Shown one piece after another: positions 8,743-17,144 of a DNA stretch of 64,000 nt. Both the position numbers and the translations under genes were made by a program. Positions within the stretch are counted from its first letter, which is position 1; each line of letters starts with the position of its first letter. The notes under the pieces were generated by a model that saw only the letters and a list, made by a program, of their open reading frames with translations, searched no databases and was not told where the DNA came from. Source of the DNA: Kytococcus aerolatus (GTDB lineage Bacteria; Actinomycetota; Actinomycetes; Actinomycetales; Dermatophilaceae); assembly GCF_900187395.1 (NCBI RefSeq), contig NZ_FYEZ01000001.1, positions 868,001 to 932,000 of the forward strand. Direction: 5' to 3'.

Positions 8743-9960
8743 ATGACCACCACGGCCCTTCCCCCCACCCACACCTCCTTCCTCGACGACGCGCTCGCCG
8801 CGCTGGCCGAGGGCGCCACCCCGGAGGTCCTGCCCCTGGCCGGCGACCCCTCCGCCGCGACCACCGAGCAGGGCACCGTCGTCACCCCGGTGCCCACCGA
8901 GCGTCTCCGCGCCGCGAAGAAGGCGTACACCACCCGCCATCTCGCCGCCCACCTGGACGACTCCGACGGTGACTTCACCCTCGTCTCCGGCGAGGACGTG
9001 ACCCCGCGGGCCGGGCAGGTCGTGCTCGCCCGGGTCGCCGCCTTCGGCCACCACAAGAAGCTGCCCGACGTGCACGGCCGCCGCCAGACCCTGTACCCCG
9101 ATGACGAGGTGCTGCTGGCCTACGCGCCCCGCTACGCCCCGGACCAGTTCGAGGCCGAGGTGCCCGGCTCCCTGGCCATGACGAACCTGGCCGCGGCCGG
9201 TGGCCTGGCCGCGGACGTCGTGACCCAGCACGGCAGCACGAACGACCCGACCGTCATCGAGCCCCTCGGCCTGGTCGCCGACGCCGGCGGTACCCCGCTG
9301 CAGCTCACCGACGTGGCCCCGTTCTCCGTCACCCCCGCTGCGCACACCCCCGCCACCGACGCCCCGGGCGCCACCACCGAGCCCCCGGTCGTCTACGTGC
9401 TGGGCAGCTCGATGAACGCGGGCAAGACCACCGCGGTCGCCCAGATCGTGCGCGGCCTCTCCCTGGCCGGCCTCCGGGTGGCGGCCGGCAAGGCCACCGG
9501 CACCGGCGCCTGGGGCGACCCGGGCCTGTTCCACGACTCCGGCGCCGAGACCGTCCTGGACTTCACCGACTTCGGCCACGGCAGCACCTTCCGGATGGAC
9601 CTGCCGGAGATCGAGCAGCTCGTGGGCGCCGTGCGCCGGGAGCTCGTGGCCACCGCCCCGGACGTGGTGGTCGTCGAGATCGCCGACGGGCTCTATCAGC
9701 GGGAGACCTCGCACCTGGTCCGCTCCGGCCTGCTCGGTCGGAACGCCCACCGCGTGGTCCTCACCGTCGGGGAGGCCCTCGGCGCGGTGGCCGGTGTGGC
9801 CGAGCTGCGGAAGCACGGTCTCCCCCTGGCTGGTGTGACCGGTGCGATCACCGCCTCCCCGCTGGCCACCCAGGAGGCCGGTGAGGTCCTCGACCTGCCC
9901 CTGCTGGACACCTACGCCCTGGCGGAGCCGGCCGTGGTGCGCAGCTTCCTGGCCCTGTGA
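8743..9960 (+). CDS. Uncharacterised P-loop ATPase (DUF1611-like C-terminal domain)
   Basis: 405 residues, first gene of a five-gene overlapping operon. The N-terminal half has an uncharacterised domain (VVLARVAAFGHHKKL, then DDEVLLAYAPRYAPDQFEAE at about 120-139). The C-terminal half is a P-loop domain with Walker A GSSMNAGKTT (221-230), KATGTGAWGDPG, and VVVVEIADGLYQRE as a probable Walker B/switch region. The fold resembles the dethiobiotin-synthetase/MobB type NTPases grouped under DUF1611; I recognise this only by motif style. AGGAG lies 7 nt before the ATG. Its stop overlaps the next start (GTGA). Function unknown; the context ties it to the exporter-like protein and a two-component system. 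Confidence 0.65.
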   Translation: MTTTALPPTHTSFLDDALAALAEGATPEVLPLAGDPSAATTEQGTVVTPVPTERLRAAKKAYTTRHLAAHLDDSDGDFTLVSGEDVTPRAGQVVLARVAAFGHHKKLPDVHGRRQTLYPDDEVLLAYAPRYAPDQFEAEVPGSLAMTNLAAAGGLAADVVTQHGSTNDPTVIEPLGLVADAGGTPLQLTDVAPFSVTPAAHTPATDAPGATTEPPVVYVLGSSMNAGKTTAVAQIVRGLSLAGLRVAAGKATGTGAWGDPGLFHDSGAETVLDFTDFGHGSTFRMDLPEIEQLVGAVRRELVATAPDVVVVEIADGLYQRETSHLVRSGLLGRNAHRVVLTVGEALGAVAGVAELRKHGLPLAGVTGAITASPLATQEAGEVLDLPLLDTYALAEPAVVRSFLAL

Positions 9961-11654
9961 GACCGGTGCGCCCCCGAGCCGAGGACCGCTCCGACCTGCC
10001 GCAGACCCACGAGGCACGGCTGGCCGCCGCGGAGCTCCCTCCCGTCTGGGAGGGGGCCCGCCGGCGCCACCTGACCCTCCTCGTCCTCTCCGGACTGGGG
10101 CAGGCCGCGGCGGCCGCCACGATCGCGTGGTTCACCCCCCACCTGCTCTCCGCCCCGTCGGCGGGGGCCCGGTGGAGGCTCACCGCCGTGCTCGTGCTGG
10201 CCGCCGTCGCGGTGGGTCTGCTCCGTTGGGCCGAGTGGGTCCTCGCCGAGCTCCTGGGTCAGCACTACGTGCTGGAGGTCCGTCGCCTGCTGGTCTCCGC
10301 CGCGCTGGCTCCCGGACGACAGGCCAACCTCGGGATCACGGTGGCGCGCACCACGAACGACCTGTCCGCACTGCGCAACTGGGTGGCCCAGGGGATCGCC
10401 CCCCTGGCCTCGGGGATCCCCCTCGTGGTGGGGGTGGTGGTGGCACTCCTGCTCATCTCCTGGCCGCTGGGCGTGGCCGTCCTCGTGACGGCCCTGGCGC
10501 TCGTCGGGGTCATCGGCCTGCTGGCCGCACCGGTGCTGGCCCGCAGCCGCGAGCTGCGACGCCGCCGGGGCCGGATGGCCTCCCACATCGCCGACACGGT
10601 GGCCGCCGCCACCACGGTCCGCGCCGCCGGCGGGGTGGAGCGGGAGCTGCGCCGCCTCGACGACCTGAGCGACGAGGTACGACGCGCGTCCGTCACCCGG
10701 GCCGTGCTGGCCGGCGTGATGCGGGGCGGTGCCGCCTCGGTGGCGGTCCTGGCCATGATCCTGGCCGGCATCACGGCTGCCTGGGTGCGGCTCCCCGCCG
10801 ACCAGCTGACCACCGCCCTGCTCCTGGTGGGCTTGGTCTCCACGCCGGTGCAGGACATGGGCCGGGTGGCGGAGTACCGCCAGGCGCACCTGGCCGCCTG
10901 CATCGTGCTGGCCCGCGCGCTGCGTCGTGGGCGGACTGAGCCCGCCCCTGAACCGCGGTCGGGACGCCGCGCCCACGGCGGCCGCGGCTTCCTGCACGTC
11001 CACGACCTGCCGGGTCCGGACCCGCACCGCGGGGCGCCGGAGCTGCTCGCCGGGCAGGGAGCCCGCGTCCACGTCACGAGCCGGGACCCCGAGCAGGTGG
11101 ATGCCCTGGTGGCCCGCCTCGTCGGCGACGAGCCCGGGACGGACGGCTGGGTGCAGCTGGACGGGTGGGATCTCGACACCGTGCCGGGCCGCCGCCGGCG
11201 TCGCCTGCTGGGCTACGTCTCCGCCGACGCCCCGCTCGAGCAGGGGCGGCTCTCCCGCGCCGTCCGCTACCGCCGTCCGGACTCCGACGAGCCCGTCTCC
11301 GAGGTGCTGGAACGGGTGGGCCTCACCCAGGCGGTCACCGCCCTGCCCCGCGGCGAGCGCACGATGCTGCGCCGCGGCGGCGAGCCCCTGACCCGCGAGC
11401 AGCGGGTCCTGCTCCACCTGGCCCGCGGGCTGTACGGGGACCCCCCGCTGCTGGTCCTCCACGACGTCCACGACCAGCTCTCCCCGACCGGTCAGGAGGC
11501 GCTGGCCCGGGCGCTGGAGACCTACCGTGGCGTGGTCCTGGCCACCGGTGACCGGACCCCGCCCGGCTGGCGCACCTGGACCCTGGACGGGAGCACCCCA
11601 CTGCGGCTGGTCCCCGCACCCACCACGCCTCGTTCCCCGGAGGAGTCCCCGTGA
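9957..11654 (+). CDS. ABC exporter-like protein with degenerate ATPase domain
   Basis: 565 residues in the layout of a half-size ABC exporter: about six membrane helices between residues 40 and 330, then a nucleotide-binding-like domain to about 550. The ATPase motifs are broken. There is no GxxGxGKS/T Walker A where it should be (around LLAGQGARVHVTSRD). The LSGGQ signature is replaced by LTREQ (478-482). Walker B reads LLVLHD (498-503) instead of LLxLDE, and the H-loop histidine is absent (VVLATGDRTP). It should not hydrolyse ATP itself; the upstream P-loop protein might supply that activity, which is a guess. GTG start overlaps the previous stop by 4 bp. Confidence 0.75.
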   Translation: MRPVRPRAEDRSDLPQTHEARLAAAELPPVWEGARRRHLTLLVLSGLGQAAAAATIAWFTPHLLSAPSAGARWRLTAVLVLAAVAVGLLRWAEWVLAELLGQHYVLEVRRLLVSAALAPGRQANLGITVARTTNDLSALRNWVAQGIAPLASGIPLVVGVVVALLLISWPLGVAVLVTALALVGVIGLLAAPVLARSRELRRRRGRMASHIADTVAAATTVRAAGGVERELRRLDDLSDEVRRASVTRAVLAGVMRGGAASVAVLAMILAGITAAWVRLPADQLTTALLLVGLVSTPVQDMGRVAEYRQAHLAACIVLARALRRGRTEPAPEPRSGRRAHGGRGFLHVHDLPGPDPHRGAPELLAGQGARVHVTSRDPEQVDALVARLVGDEPGTDGWVQLDGWDLDTVPGRRRRRLLGYVSADAPLEQGRLSRAVRYRRPDSDEPVSEVLERVGLTQAVTALPRGERTMLRRGGEPLTREQRVLLHLARGLYGDPPLLVLHDVHDQLSPTGQEALARALETYRGVVLATGDRTPPGWRTWTLDGSTPLRLVPAPTTPRSPEESP

Positions 11655-12250
11655 AGCCCTCGATCCGCTCCGCGCCCCTGGTCGTGGCGGCCCTGGCGGT
11701 CGTGGTGGCCGCCATCGTCGTGGCCCTCGCCCTGCGGGTCCCGCCCGGCCCCTCGCTGGACGGCGTCGAGGCCCCACGCCCCTCCCCGTCGAGCGATCGG
11801 ACACCGGGGGGCGCCAGCTCCTCGACGCAGTCGACACGCCCCTCGACCGCCCCCTCCTCCTCGGGCGGCGCCACAACCTCGGCCAGCCCGACGTGGGGGC
11901 GGAGCTCCGCGGCCAGCCCGACGGGCCCACCCACCCCTGCCGCCGACCCCACGACCTACCGCGCCCCCCGGGACGACTCGGCGAGCCCGACCGCCGGGGG
12001 CACGGTCTCGACCACCCCGCGGTCCGCCCCGCCGACGCGTTCCCCGGCTCCGTCCCGTCCGGGCTCCACCTCGGTCCGGGAGGTCCCACCTGCGGTGCAG
12101 CGCCCCACGCCCTCCCCGACCGCGACGAGCCCGAGACCCACCGCCGAGGAGGACGACCGCGACGCTGACCGCGAGGACGACCGCGACGACACGGATGATG
12201 AGATCGACGACGACCAGGACGATGACGCGCAGGAGGGTGACGATGACTGA
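11651..12250 (+). CDS. Membrane-anchored Ser/Thr/Pro-rich protein with aspartate-rich tail
   Basis: 199 residues. One N-terminal hydrophobic helix (about residues 8-29, Val/Ala-rich) works as signal anchor; no lipobox is visible. Residues 35-160 are Ser/Thr/Pro-rich and probably disordered, as in cell-wall-spanning linkers. The last 33 residues are almost entirely Asp/Glu/Arg with DDR and DDD runs, suggesting a metal or cation-binding extracytoplasmic tail. The start is GTG 11651, overlapping the previous stop (GTGA), with GGAGG upstream. It sits directly before the sensor kinase and overlaps it, so it may present a signal to the kinase; this is inference. Confidence 0.7.
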   Translation: MKPSIRSAPLVVAALAVVVAAIVVALALRVPPGPSLDGVEAPRPSPSSDRTPGGASSSTQSTRPSTAPSSSGGATTSASPTWGRSSAASPTGPPTPAADPTTYRAPRDDSASPTAGGTVSTTPRSAPPTRSPAPSRPGSTSVREVPPAVQRPTPSPTATSPRPTAEEDDRDADREDDRDDTDDEIDDDQDDDAQEGDDD

Positions 12251-13706
12251 CAGCCCGTCACGCACCTTCGGGGTGCGGGGGCGGATCGTCCTGTGGCTGC
12301 TGGGCATCGTGGCCCTGGCGATGGCCTGCCTGGCCCTCCTCACGTACGGGCTCGTGCGGGCGGACAACGCGCACCGGGCCAACGAGGACGTGGTGCAGGA
12401 GATCCGGGAGTTCCACCAGCTCACGGCCGAGGGCGTCGACCCCGAGACCGGTGAGCCCTTCGAGTCCACCGAGCGACTCCTGGAGCTCTTCCTCGCCCGA
12501 CAGCGCCCCAGCGACAGCGAGCTGCTCATCGGCCGCACCTCCGACGGTCAGGTCCTCCACGTCTCCGGGGCCGCCGTGGAGGACGCCGACTCCCTGATCC
12601 GTTCCGGGGAGCTCGTCGACGAGCACCCCACGGCCGAGAGCGGCATCGTGGACACCCCGCTCGGTGAGGCGCGGTACGGCCGGACCACCGTGGAGCTCGG
12701 CGGTGGCAGCGGTTCCCTGACCGTCGCAGTCTTCCCCGAGCGGGAGAACCGCGCGGTCCAGGGCGTGCTGCGCCGGGCGCTGCCCGTCGCGCTGGCGATC
12801 CTCGCACTCACCGGGCTGGTCGGCTGGGCCGTGGCCGGGCGGATCCTCGCCCCGCTGCGGAGCTTCCAGTCGACCGCCCAGGAGATCTCCGAGCGTGACC
12901 TGACCCGCCGGCTCCCGGTGAGCGGGCACGACGAGGTGGCCCAGCTGGGTCGTACCTTCAACGGCATGCTGGACCGGCTCGAGGATGCCTTCGCCACCCA
13001 GCGGCGCTTCGTGGACGACGCCGGGCACGAGCTGCGCACCCCGATCACCGTGATCCGCGGGCACCTGGAGCTCATGGGCGACGACCCGCAGGAGCGCCGG
13101 GAGACGGTGCAGCTGGTGCTCCACGAGCTGGATCGGATGAACCGGATCGTCACCGACCTGCTCACCCTGGCCAAGGTCGACCGACCAGACCACGTCCGCC
13201 CGGTGGAGACCGACGTGGCAGCCCTCACCCTGGAGCTCGACTCCCACGTCCGCCATCTCGGGGAGCGCGACTGGGTGCTCGACGAGGTGGCCGAGGGGCA
13301 CGCCCTGCTCGACGCGCAGCGGGTCAGCCAGGCGGTCCTCCAGCTGGCCCGGAACGCCGTCCAGCACACCGGGACGGGCGACCGGATCCACCTGGCCTCC
13401 CGCTGGCAGCTCCTCGGCGACGGCCGCTGGGAGCTGGCCTGGAGCGTCGCCGACCACGGCCCCGGGGTGCCCCCCAAGCAGGCCCGCCGGATCTTCGAGC
13501 GCTTCCATCGCGTGGAGGGCAGCGCCGCGGACCACGACGGCGCCGGCCTGGGGCTGCCGATCGTGCGGGCCATCGCGGAGAACCACGGTGGCGCGGTCTC
13601 CGTCTCCGAGACCCCCGGCGGCGGCGCGACCTTCACCCTGACCCTTCCCGTGGTGGGCCCCGGCCCCGCCCCGGCGACCGACCCCGACTCCCCCGAGGAG
13701 GACTGA
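12243..13706 (+). CDS. Two-component sensor histidine kinase
   Basis: 487 residues. Topology: membrane helix 1 (about 15-38), an extracytoplasmic sensor loop of about 140 residues, helix 2 (about 178-200), HAMP (about 201-255), HisKA with the phospho-acceptor His262 in DDAGHELRTPITV, and HATPase_c with N-box LARNAVQH, G1 DHGPGVP and G2 GAGLGLPIV. The ATG at 12243 overlaps the preceding gene by 8 bp and follows AGGAGGGTG; a longer in-frame start at 12195 lacks such support. Transcriptionally and translationally coupled to the regulator behind it. The signal is unknown; the Asp-rich membrane protein just upstream is a natural partner. Confidence 0.9.
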   Translation: MTDSPSRTFGVRGRIVLWLLGIVALAMACLALLTYGLVRADNAHRANEDVVQEIREFHQLTAEGVDPETGEPFESTERLLELFLARQRPSDSELLIGRTSDGQVLHVSGAAVEDADSLIRSGELVDEHPTAESGIVDTPLGEARYGRTTVELGGGSGSLTVAVFPERENRAVQGVLRRALPVALAILALTGLVGWAVAGRILAPLRSFQSTAQEISERDLTRRLPVSGHDEVAQLGRTFNGMLDRLEDAFATQRRFVDDAGHELRTPITVIRGHLELMGDDPQERRETVQLVLHELDRMNRIVTDLLTLAKVDRPDHVRPVETDVAALTLELDSHVRHLGERDWVLDEVAEGHALLDAQRVSQAVLQLARNAVQHTGTGDRIHLASRWQLLGDGRWELAWSVADHGPGVPPKQARRIFERFHRVEGSAADHDGAGLGLPIVRAIAENHGGAVSVSETPGGGATFTLTLPVVGPGPAPATDPDSPEED

Positions 13707-14378
13707 GTGGCCCACATCCTCATCGTCGAGGACAATCCGCGGATCTCCGCCTTCATCGAGAAGGGGCTGCGCGCCGCCGGGCACCAGACCGAGGTGGCCA
13801 CGGACGGCCGGACCGGTCTCACCCTGGCCACCCACGGCGGTTTCGACCTCATGGTCCTGGACCTGGGCCTGCCCGGTCTCGACGGCTTCGAGCTCCTCCA
13901 GGCCCTCCGTGGCCAGGGGCACGAGCTGCCGGTCATCGTCCTCACCGCCCGGGACTCGGTGGAGGACACCGTGGCCGTCCTGGAGGGTGGCGCGAACGAC
14001 TACATGGCCAAGCCCTTCCAGTTCGCCGAGCTCCTGGCCCGGATCCGGGTCCGGCTGGCGGACACCCCGGACGCCGCCCGGGGCGGAGCCGACGCACTCA
14101 CCCTGGAGGCTGGAGGCCTCGTGCTCGACCAGCGCACCCGGATCGTGGAGGGCGCCGGGCTGCACGCCGAGCTCACCTCCCGCGAGTTCGGCCTGCTCAC
14201 CATGCTCATGCGCCACGCCGGCCAGGTGCTGAGCCGGCAGCAGCTCCTCGCCGAGGTGTGGGGGGTGGACCACGACGTCGCCTCGAACGTGGTGGACGTC
14301 TGTGTGCGGCAGCTGCGGCAGAAGGTGGGGCCCGGTCGGATCGAGACCGTGCGCGGGGCCGGTTACCGGTTCCGGTGA
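13707..14378 (+). CDS. OmpR/PhoB-family response regulator
   Basis: 223 residues. Receiver domain with acidic pocket VEDN, phospho-acceptor Asp52 (VLDLGLPG), the switch Thr in VLTARDS and Lys102 (KPF). The C-terminal winged-helix DNA-binding domain contains LTSREFGLLTMLM, LLAEVWG and the terminal RGAGYRF. The GTG start directly follows the kinase stop, with GAGGAGG inside the end of the kinase gene. It is the last gene of the 8743-14378 operon and probably acts on the TCACGAT repeats at 8661-8678. Family assignment is firm; the target is inferred. Confidence 0.9.
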   Translation: MAHILIVEDNPRISAFIEKGLRAAGHQTEVATDGRTGLTLATHGGFDLMVLDLGLPGLDGFELLQALRGQGHELPVIVLTARDSVEDTVAVLEGGANDYMAKPFQFAELLARIRVRLADTPDAARGGADALTLEAGGLVLDQRTRIVEGAGLHAELTSREFGLLTMLMRHAGQVLSRQQLLAEVWGVDHDVASNVVDVCVRQLRQKVGPGRIETVRGAGYRFR

Positions 14379-14400
14379 CGGCCGCTCCCGGCCGACGGAC

Positions 14401-14406
14401 TAGCGT
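14401..14406 (+). promoter_or_regulatory. -10 box of the helicase-associated gene
   Basis: TAGCGT lies exactly 6 nt before the GTG at 14413, with no Shine-Dalgarno sequence between, indicating a leaderless mRNA. Confidence 0.45.
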
Positions 14407-14412
14407 GGAGGG

Positions 14413-16713
14413 GTGACCCCTCCGCCCCGCTCCCGCGCGTCCGCGCCGAGCCGCCCCGACTCCGGGGGCTTCCGCTCGCTCGCCGACGACCTGCGTGGAC
14501 GCTCCCCGGAGGAGCTGGCGGACCTGCTCGAAGCCCGCCCGGACCTGGCCCGCTCGAGCAGCACCGACCTGGCCGGTCTCGCCGCCGCCGCGACCACCCC
14601 CACCTCCGTGCAGCGCGCCCTGGAGGGGCTCACCCGCCCGGAGCTGCAGGCCCTGGAGGCCGTGCTGGTCCTGGCCCCGGTGGACGCCGCCGCCGTCGCC
14701 CACGCGACCGGTGCCCCCTCCGACGATGCCCGCACCTGCCTGGCACACCTCGTGGAGCTGGCCCTGCTCTGGCGCAGCCCGGAGGGTCTGCGACCGCTGC
14801 GCACGATCACCGAGCTCATCCCCCGACCGGCCCGGCTGGCCGGGGCCCAGGAGGCCGGGAGCACCCCACCCCCGGAGGTCACCCCGGCCGTGCTGGCGGG
14901 CCTCCCGTCACCCGAGCGCGCCCTGCTCGACGCCCTCCTCTGGGGGCCGCCGGTCGGGCAGGTGACCGAGGCCGCACCTCCCTCCACGCAGGCCGCGCGG
15001 GACGCCCTCGTGGAGCGTGGACTGCTGGTCCGGGTGGCCCCGGGCACGGTCCTCCTCCCCCGTGGGGTCGCCCTGGCGCTCCGGGAGGGCAGGACGCACC
15101 GTGCCTGGGAAGGTGCCCCGCCCCGCCCCGCTCCCGGTGGGACGCCCCGCCCCGACCTGCTCACCGACGCCGCCGCCGCGCAGGTCTCCGACCTGCTCGG
15201 CCGCACCGACGAGCTCCTCCTCGAGCTGCAGGACCGTCCGGCCACCCTGCTGGCGGGTTCCGGGACCGGGGTGCGGGAGGTGGCGCGCCTGTCCCGCGCC
15301 CTGGACACCGACGCCGATGGCATCCACCTGCTGCTGGAGACCGCGCACGCCGCCGGCCTCCTGGACGTCGGTCCCCTCCCGGCGGAGGCCGACCGCGCGG
15401 GGGAGCACGTCTGGGGCCCCACCCCCATGGCGGACCGCTGGTGGCAGCAGCCCGACCCCGAGCGCGTCCTCGCCCTGCTCGAGGCCTGGTGGGCGATGCC
15501 GGCCGACCCCGCGGCCCGGGAGGGGGACCGCCGCGCGAACGCCCTCTCCGAGGGGGCCCGTTCCCCGCTGGTGCGCCGGCTGCGACAGGAGCTGCTCGAG
15601 GAGGTCGTCCTCCTCGATGGGGCTCCGGCCTCGCCCGAGGAGCTGCTGCAGCGCTGGCGCTGGCGGCACCCGCTGCGCAGGACGCCCCCCGCCGAGCGGG
15701 TGGAGGCCGTGGTGGCGCAGGCGCGCGCCCTCGGCCTGGTGGCCTCCCCGGCCACCGATCCCACCCGGGTGGTCGCCGCCCCGTGGCTGGCCGTGGTGCC
15801 GGGATCCCGTCCGGCGCAGCTGGACGCGGGCGCGCTCTCCGCCGGCCTGGAGGAGCATCTCCCCGCCGCCGCCGACCGGGTGCTGCTGCAGGCCGACCTC
15901 ACCGCCGTCTCGCTGGGGCGCCCCACACCTCATCTCGCCGGGCTGCTGCACCTCGTGGGCCAGGTGGAGTCCCGCGGCGGAGCGACGATCCACCGCCTCA
16001 CCGAGGCCAGCCTGCGCCGCGCCCTCGACGCCGGGCACAGCGCCAGTGACGTGCGCGCCGCGCTGGAGGCCGCCTCGGCCACCGGGCTGCCGCAGCCGGT
16101 GGACTACCTGCTGCGCGAGGTGGCCGCCGGCCACGGCCGGGTGCACCTGACGGACGCCGGGAGCGCCCTGGTGCTCGACGACCCGGCCCTGGCGACGCGC
16201 ATGCTGCACGACCCGGACCTGGCCCCGCTGGGCCTGGAGCTCCTGGCGCCCACCGTCCTCGCCTCGCGGCTGCCGGCCGCACGGGCACGTGCCTTCCTCC
16301 GGGACCACGGGTACGGCCCGTCGGTCACCCGTCCGAGCACACCGCCCCGGGTGAGTCCGCGCTCGGGAGCCCGGGAGGTCCTCTCGCAGCCCCTCACCCG
16401 GGAGGCAGCCCTGGACCGGGCCGAGCGGCTCCTCGCGGCGGGCGAGCCCACCCCGCCGGAGCAACCGGCCACCCCCGACGCCCCCGCCATGGACTCCCGC
16501 GACCCCGCCGTGGTGCAGGCCGTCCTGCGCGAGGCCGTGGCCGACGCGCGCCCGGTGTGGATCTGGCACACCGACCCGCTCGGCGGGGTGCAGCACGCCC
16601 TGGTCACCCCCGGCTCGCTGGAGGGTGGACGGCTCCACGCGGTGCGGGCCGGGGAGCGCCTCCCGCGGGTGTGGAGCGCCCACCGGATCGTGGGGGTCGC
16701 GCAGGCCCGGTGA
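14413..16713 (+). CDS. Helicase-associated protein (Rv0862c-like, XPB partner family)
   Basis: 766 residues, GTG start. The N-terminus (FRSLADDLRGRSPEELADLLEARPDLAR) and the length match the actinobacterial family to which M. tuberculosis Rv0862c belongs, annotated with a helicase C-terminal-like domain and normally encoded next to the XPB helicase gene (Rv0861c). The protein is built of repeated helical/winged-helix-like segments and has no ATPase motifs itself. The C-terminal stretch (RDPAVVQAVLREAVADARPVWIWHTDP) resembles a small beta domain seen in WYL-like proteins. In this genome the XPB gene lies 11 kb away (27916-29574), so the pair is separated. It probably works in DNA repair, by family association only. 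Confidence 0.7.
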   Translation: MTPPPRSRASAPSRPDSGGFRSLADDLRGRSPEELADLLEARPDLARSSSTDLAGLAAAATTPTSVQRALEGLTRPELQALEAVLVLAPVDAAAVAHATGAPSDDARTCLAHLVELALLWRSPEGLRPLRTITELIPRPARLAGAQEAGSTPPPEVTPAVLAGLPSPERALLDALLWGPPVGQVTEAAPPSTQAARDALVERGLLVRVAPGTVLLPRGVALALREGRTHRAWEGAPPRPAPGGTPRPDLLTDAAAAQVSDLLGRTDELLLELQDRPATLLAGSGTGVREVARLSRALDTDADGIHLLLETAHAAGLLDVGPLPAEADRAGEHVWGPTPMADRWWQQPDPERVLALLEAWWAMPADPAAREGDRRANALSEGARSPLVRRLRQELLEEVVLLDGAPASPEELLQRWRWRHPLRRTPPAERVEAVVAQARALGLVASPATDPTRVVAAPWLAVVPGSRPAQLDAGALSAGLEEHLPAAADRVLLQADLTAVSLGRPTPHLAGLLHLVGQVESRGGATIHRLTEASLRRALDAGHSASDVRAALEAASATGLPQPVDYLLREVAAGHGRVHLTDAGSALVLDDPALATRMLHDPDLAPLGLELLAPTVLASRLPAARARAFLRDHGYGPSVTRPSTPPRVSPRSGAREVLSQPLTREAALDRAERLLAAGEPTPPEQPATPDAPAMDSRDPAVVQAVLREAVADARPVWIWHTDPLGGVQHALVTPGSLEGGRLHAVRAGERLPRVWSAHRIVGVAQAR

Positions 16714-16766
16714 CGCCCGGCCGCCTCCCCCTCCGGCGCGTGGTACAGGGACCACGGAATCTGTCG

Positions 16767-16772
16767 TAGAAT
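16767..16772 (+). promoter_or_regulatory. -10 box of rpmF
   Basis: TAGAAT lies 7 nt before the rpmF ATG. The inverted repeat GTGGT (16740-16744) / ACCAC (16751-16755) lies where the -35 box would be. GGAAGG sits between -10 and ATG. Confidence 0.5.
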
Positions 16773-16779
16773 GGAAGGT

Positions 16780-16944
16780 ATGGCCGTTCCGAAGCGCAAG
16801 ATGTCCCGAAGCAACACCCGCCACCGCCGCTCGCAGTGGAAGGCAGAGGTGCCCACCCTGCAGACGCAGACCATCGACGGCAACGAGGTCACCGTGCCCC
16901 GCCGTCTGGTCAACGCCGTCAAGCGCGGCCTGATCAAGCTCTGA
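16780..16944 (+). CDS. rpmF: 50S ribosomal protein L32, cysteine-free form
   Basis: 54 residues, starting [20 protein letters not shown], the universal L32 N-terminus. The usual zinc ribbon (two CxxC pairs) is absent; the protein contains no cysteine and ends [16 protein letters not shown], as in the C-minus L32 of mycobacteria. Such forms often replace a zinc-binding paralogue under zinc limitation, but no clear Zur site is seen here. The gene has its own promoter and is followed by three hairpins. Whether a zinc-binding copy exists elsewhere cannot be seen. Confidence 0.95.
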   Translation: MAVPKRKMSRSNTRHRRSQWKAEVPTLQTQTIDGNEVTVPRRLVNAVKRGLIKL

Positions 16945-16959
16945 GGCGTACCCCCTGCT

Positions 16960-17058
16960 GAGACCTCGGGTCTCTGAGAGGTACACCCAGCGCCACTGAG
17001 GCGGGGAGACCCGCCGCGCAGCTGTGAGGCTCCGACCCGTTCGCGGGTCGTGGGCCTC
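16960..17058 (+). terminator. Three hairpins after rpmF (16960-16974, 17001-17014, 17026-17058)
   Basis: GAGACC-TCG-GGTCTC (16960-16974); GCGGG-GAGA-CCCGC (17001-17014); and a larger stem (GAGGC outer, CGACCCG inner) capped by a TTCG tetraloop, closing at 17058. The last is the best terminator candidate; none has a T-run. The 200-bp stretch holds no gene. Confidence 0.55.
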
Positions 17059-17132
17059 CTTCCTGTCTGCCCCCGCCACCCCACCGGGTGACGGGGGCAG
17101 CGCGCTGTCCGGGCGCTGTCCACCCACGCGAC

Positions 17133-17138
17133 TACTCT
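17133..17138 (+). promoter_or_regulatory. -10 box of the YczE-like gene
   Basis: TACTCT, 6 nt before the ATG at 17145, no Shine-Dalgarno sequence; the same leaderless layout as menF. Confidence 0.45.
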
Positions 17139-17144
17139 TCGCGC

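Noticed and set aside
16740-16755. Zur operator before the cysteine-free rpmF
   Set aside because: GTGGT-N6-ACCAC is a simple inverted repeat and does not resemble the AT-rich actinobacterial Zur box.
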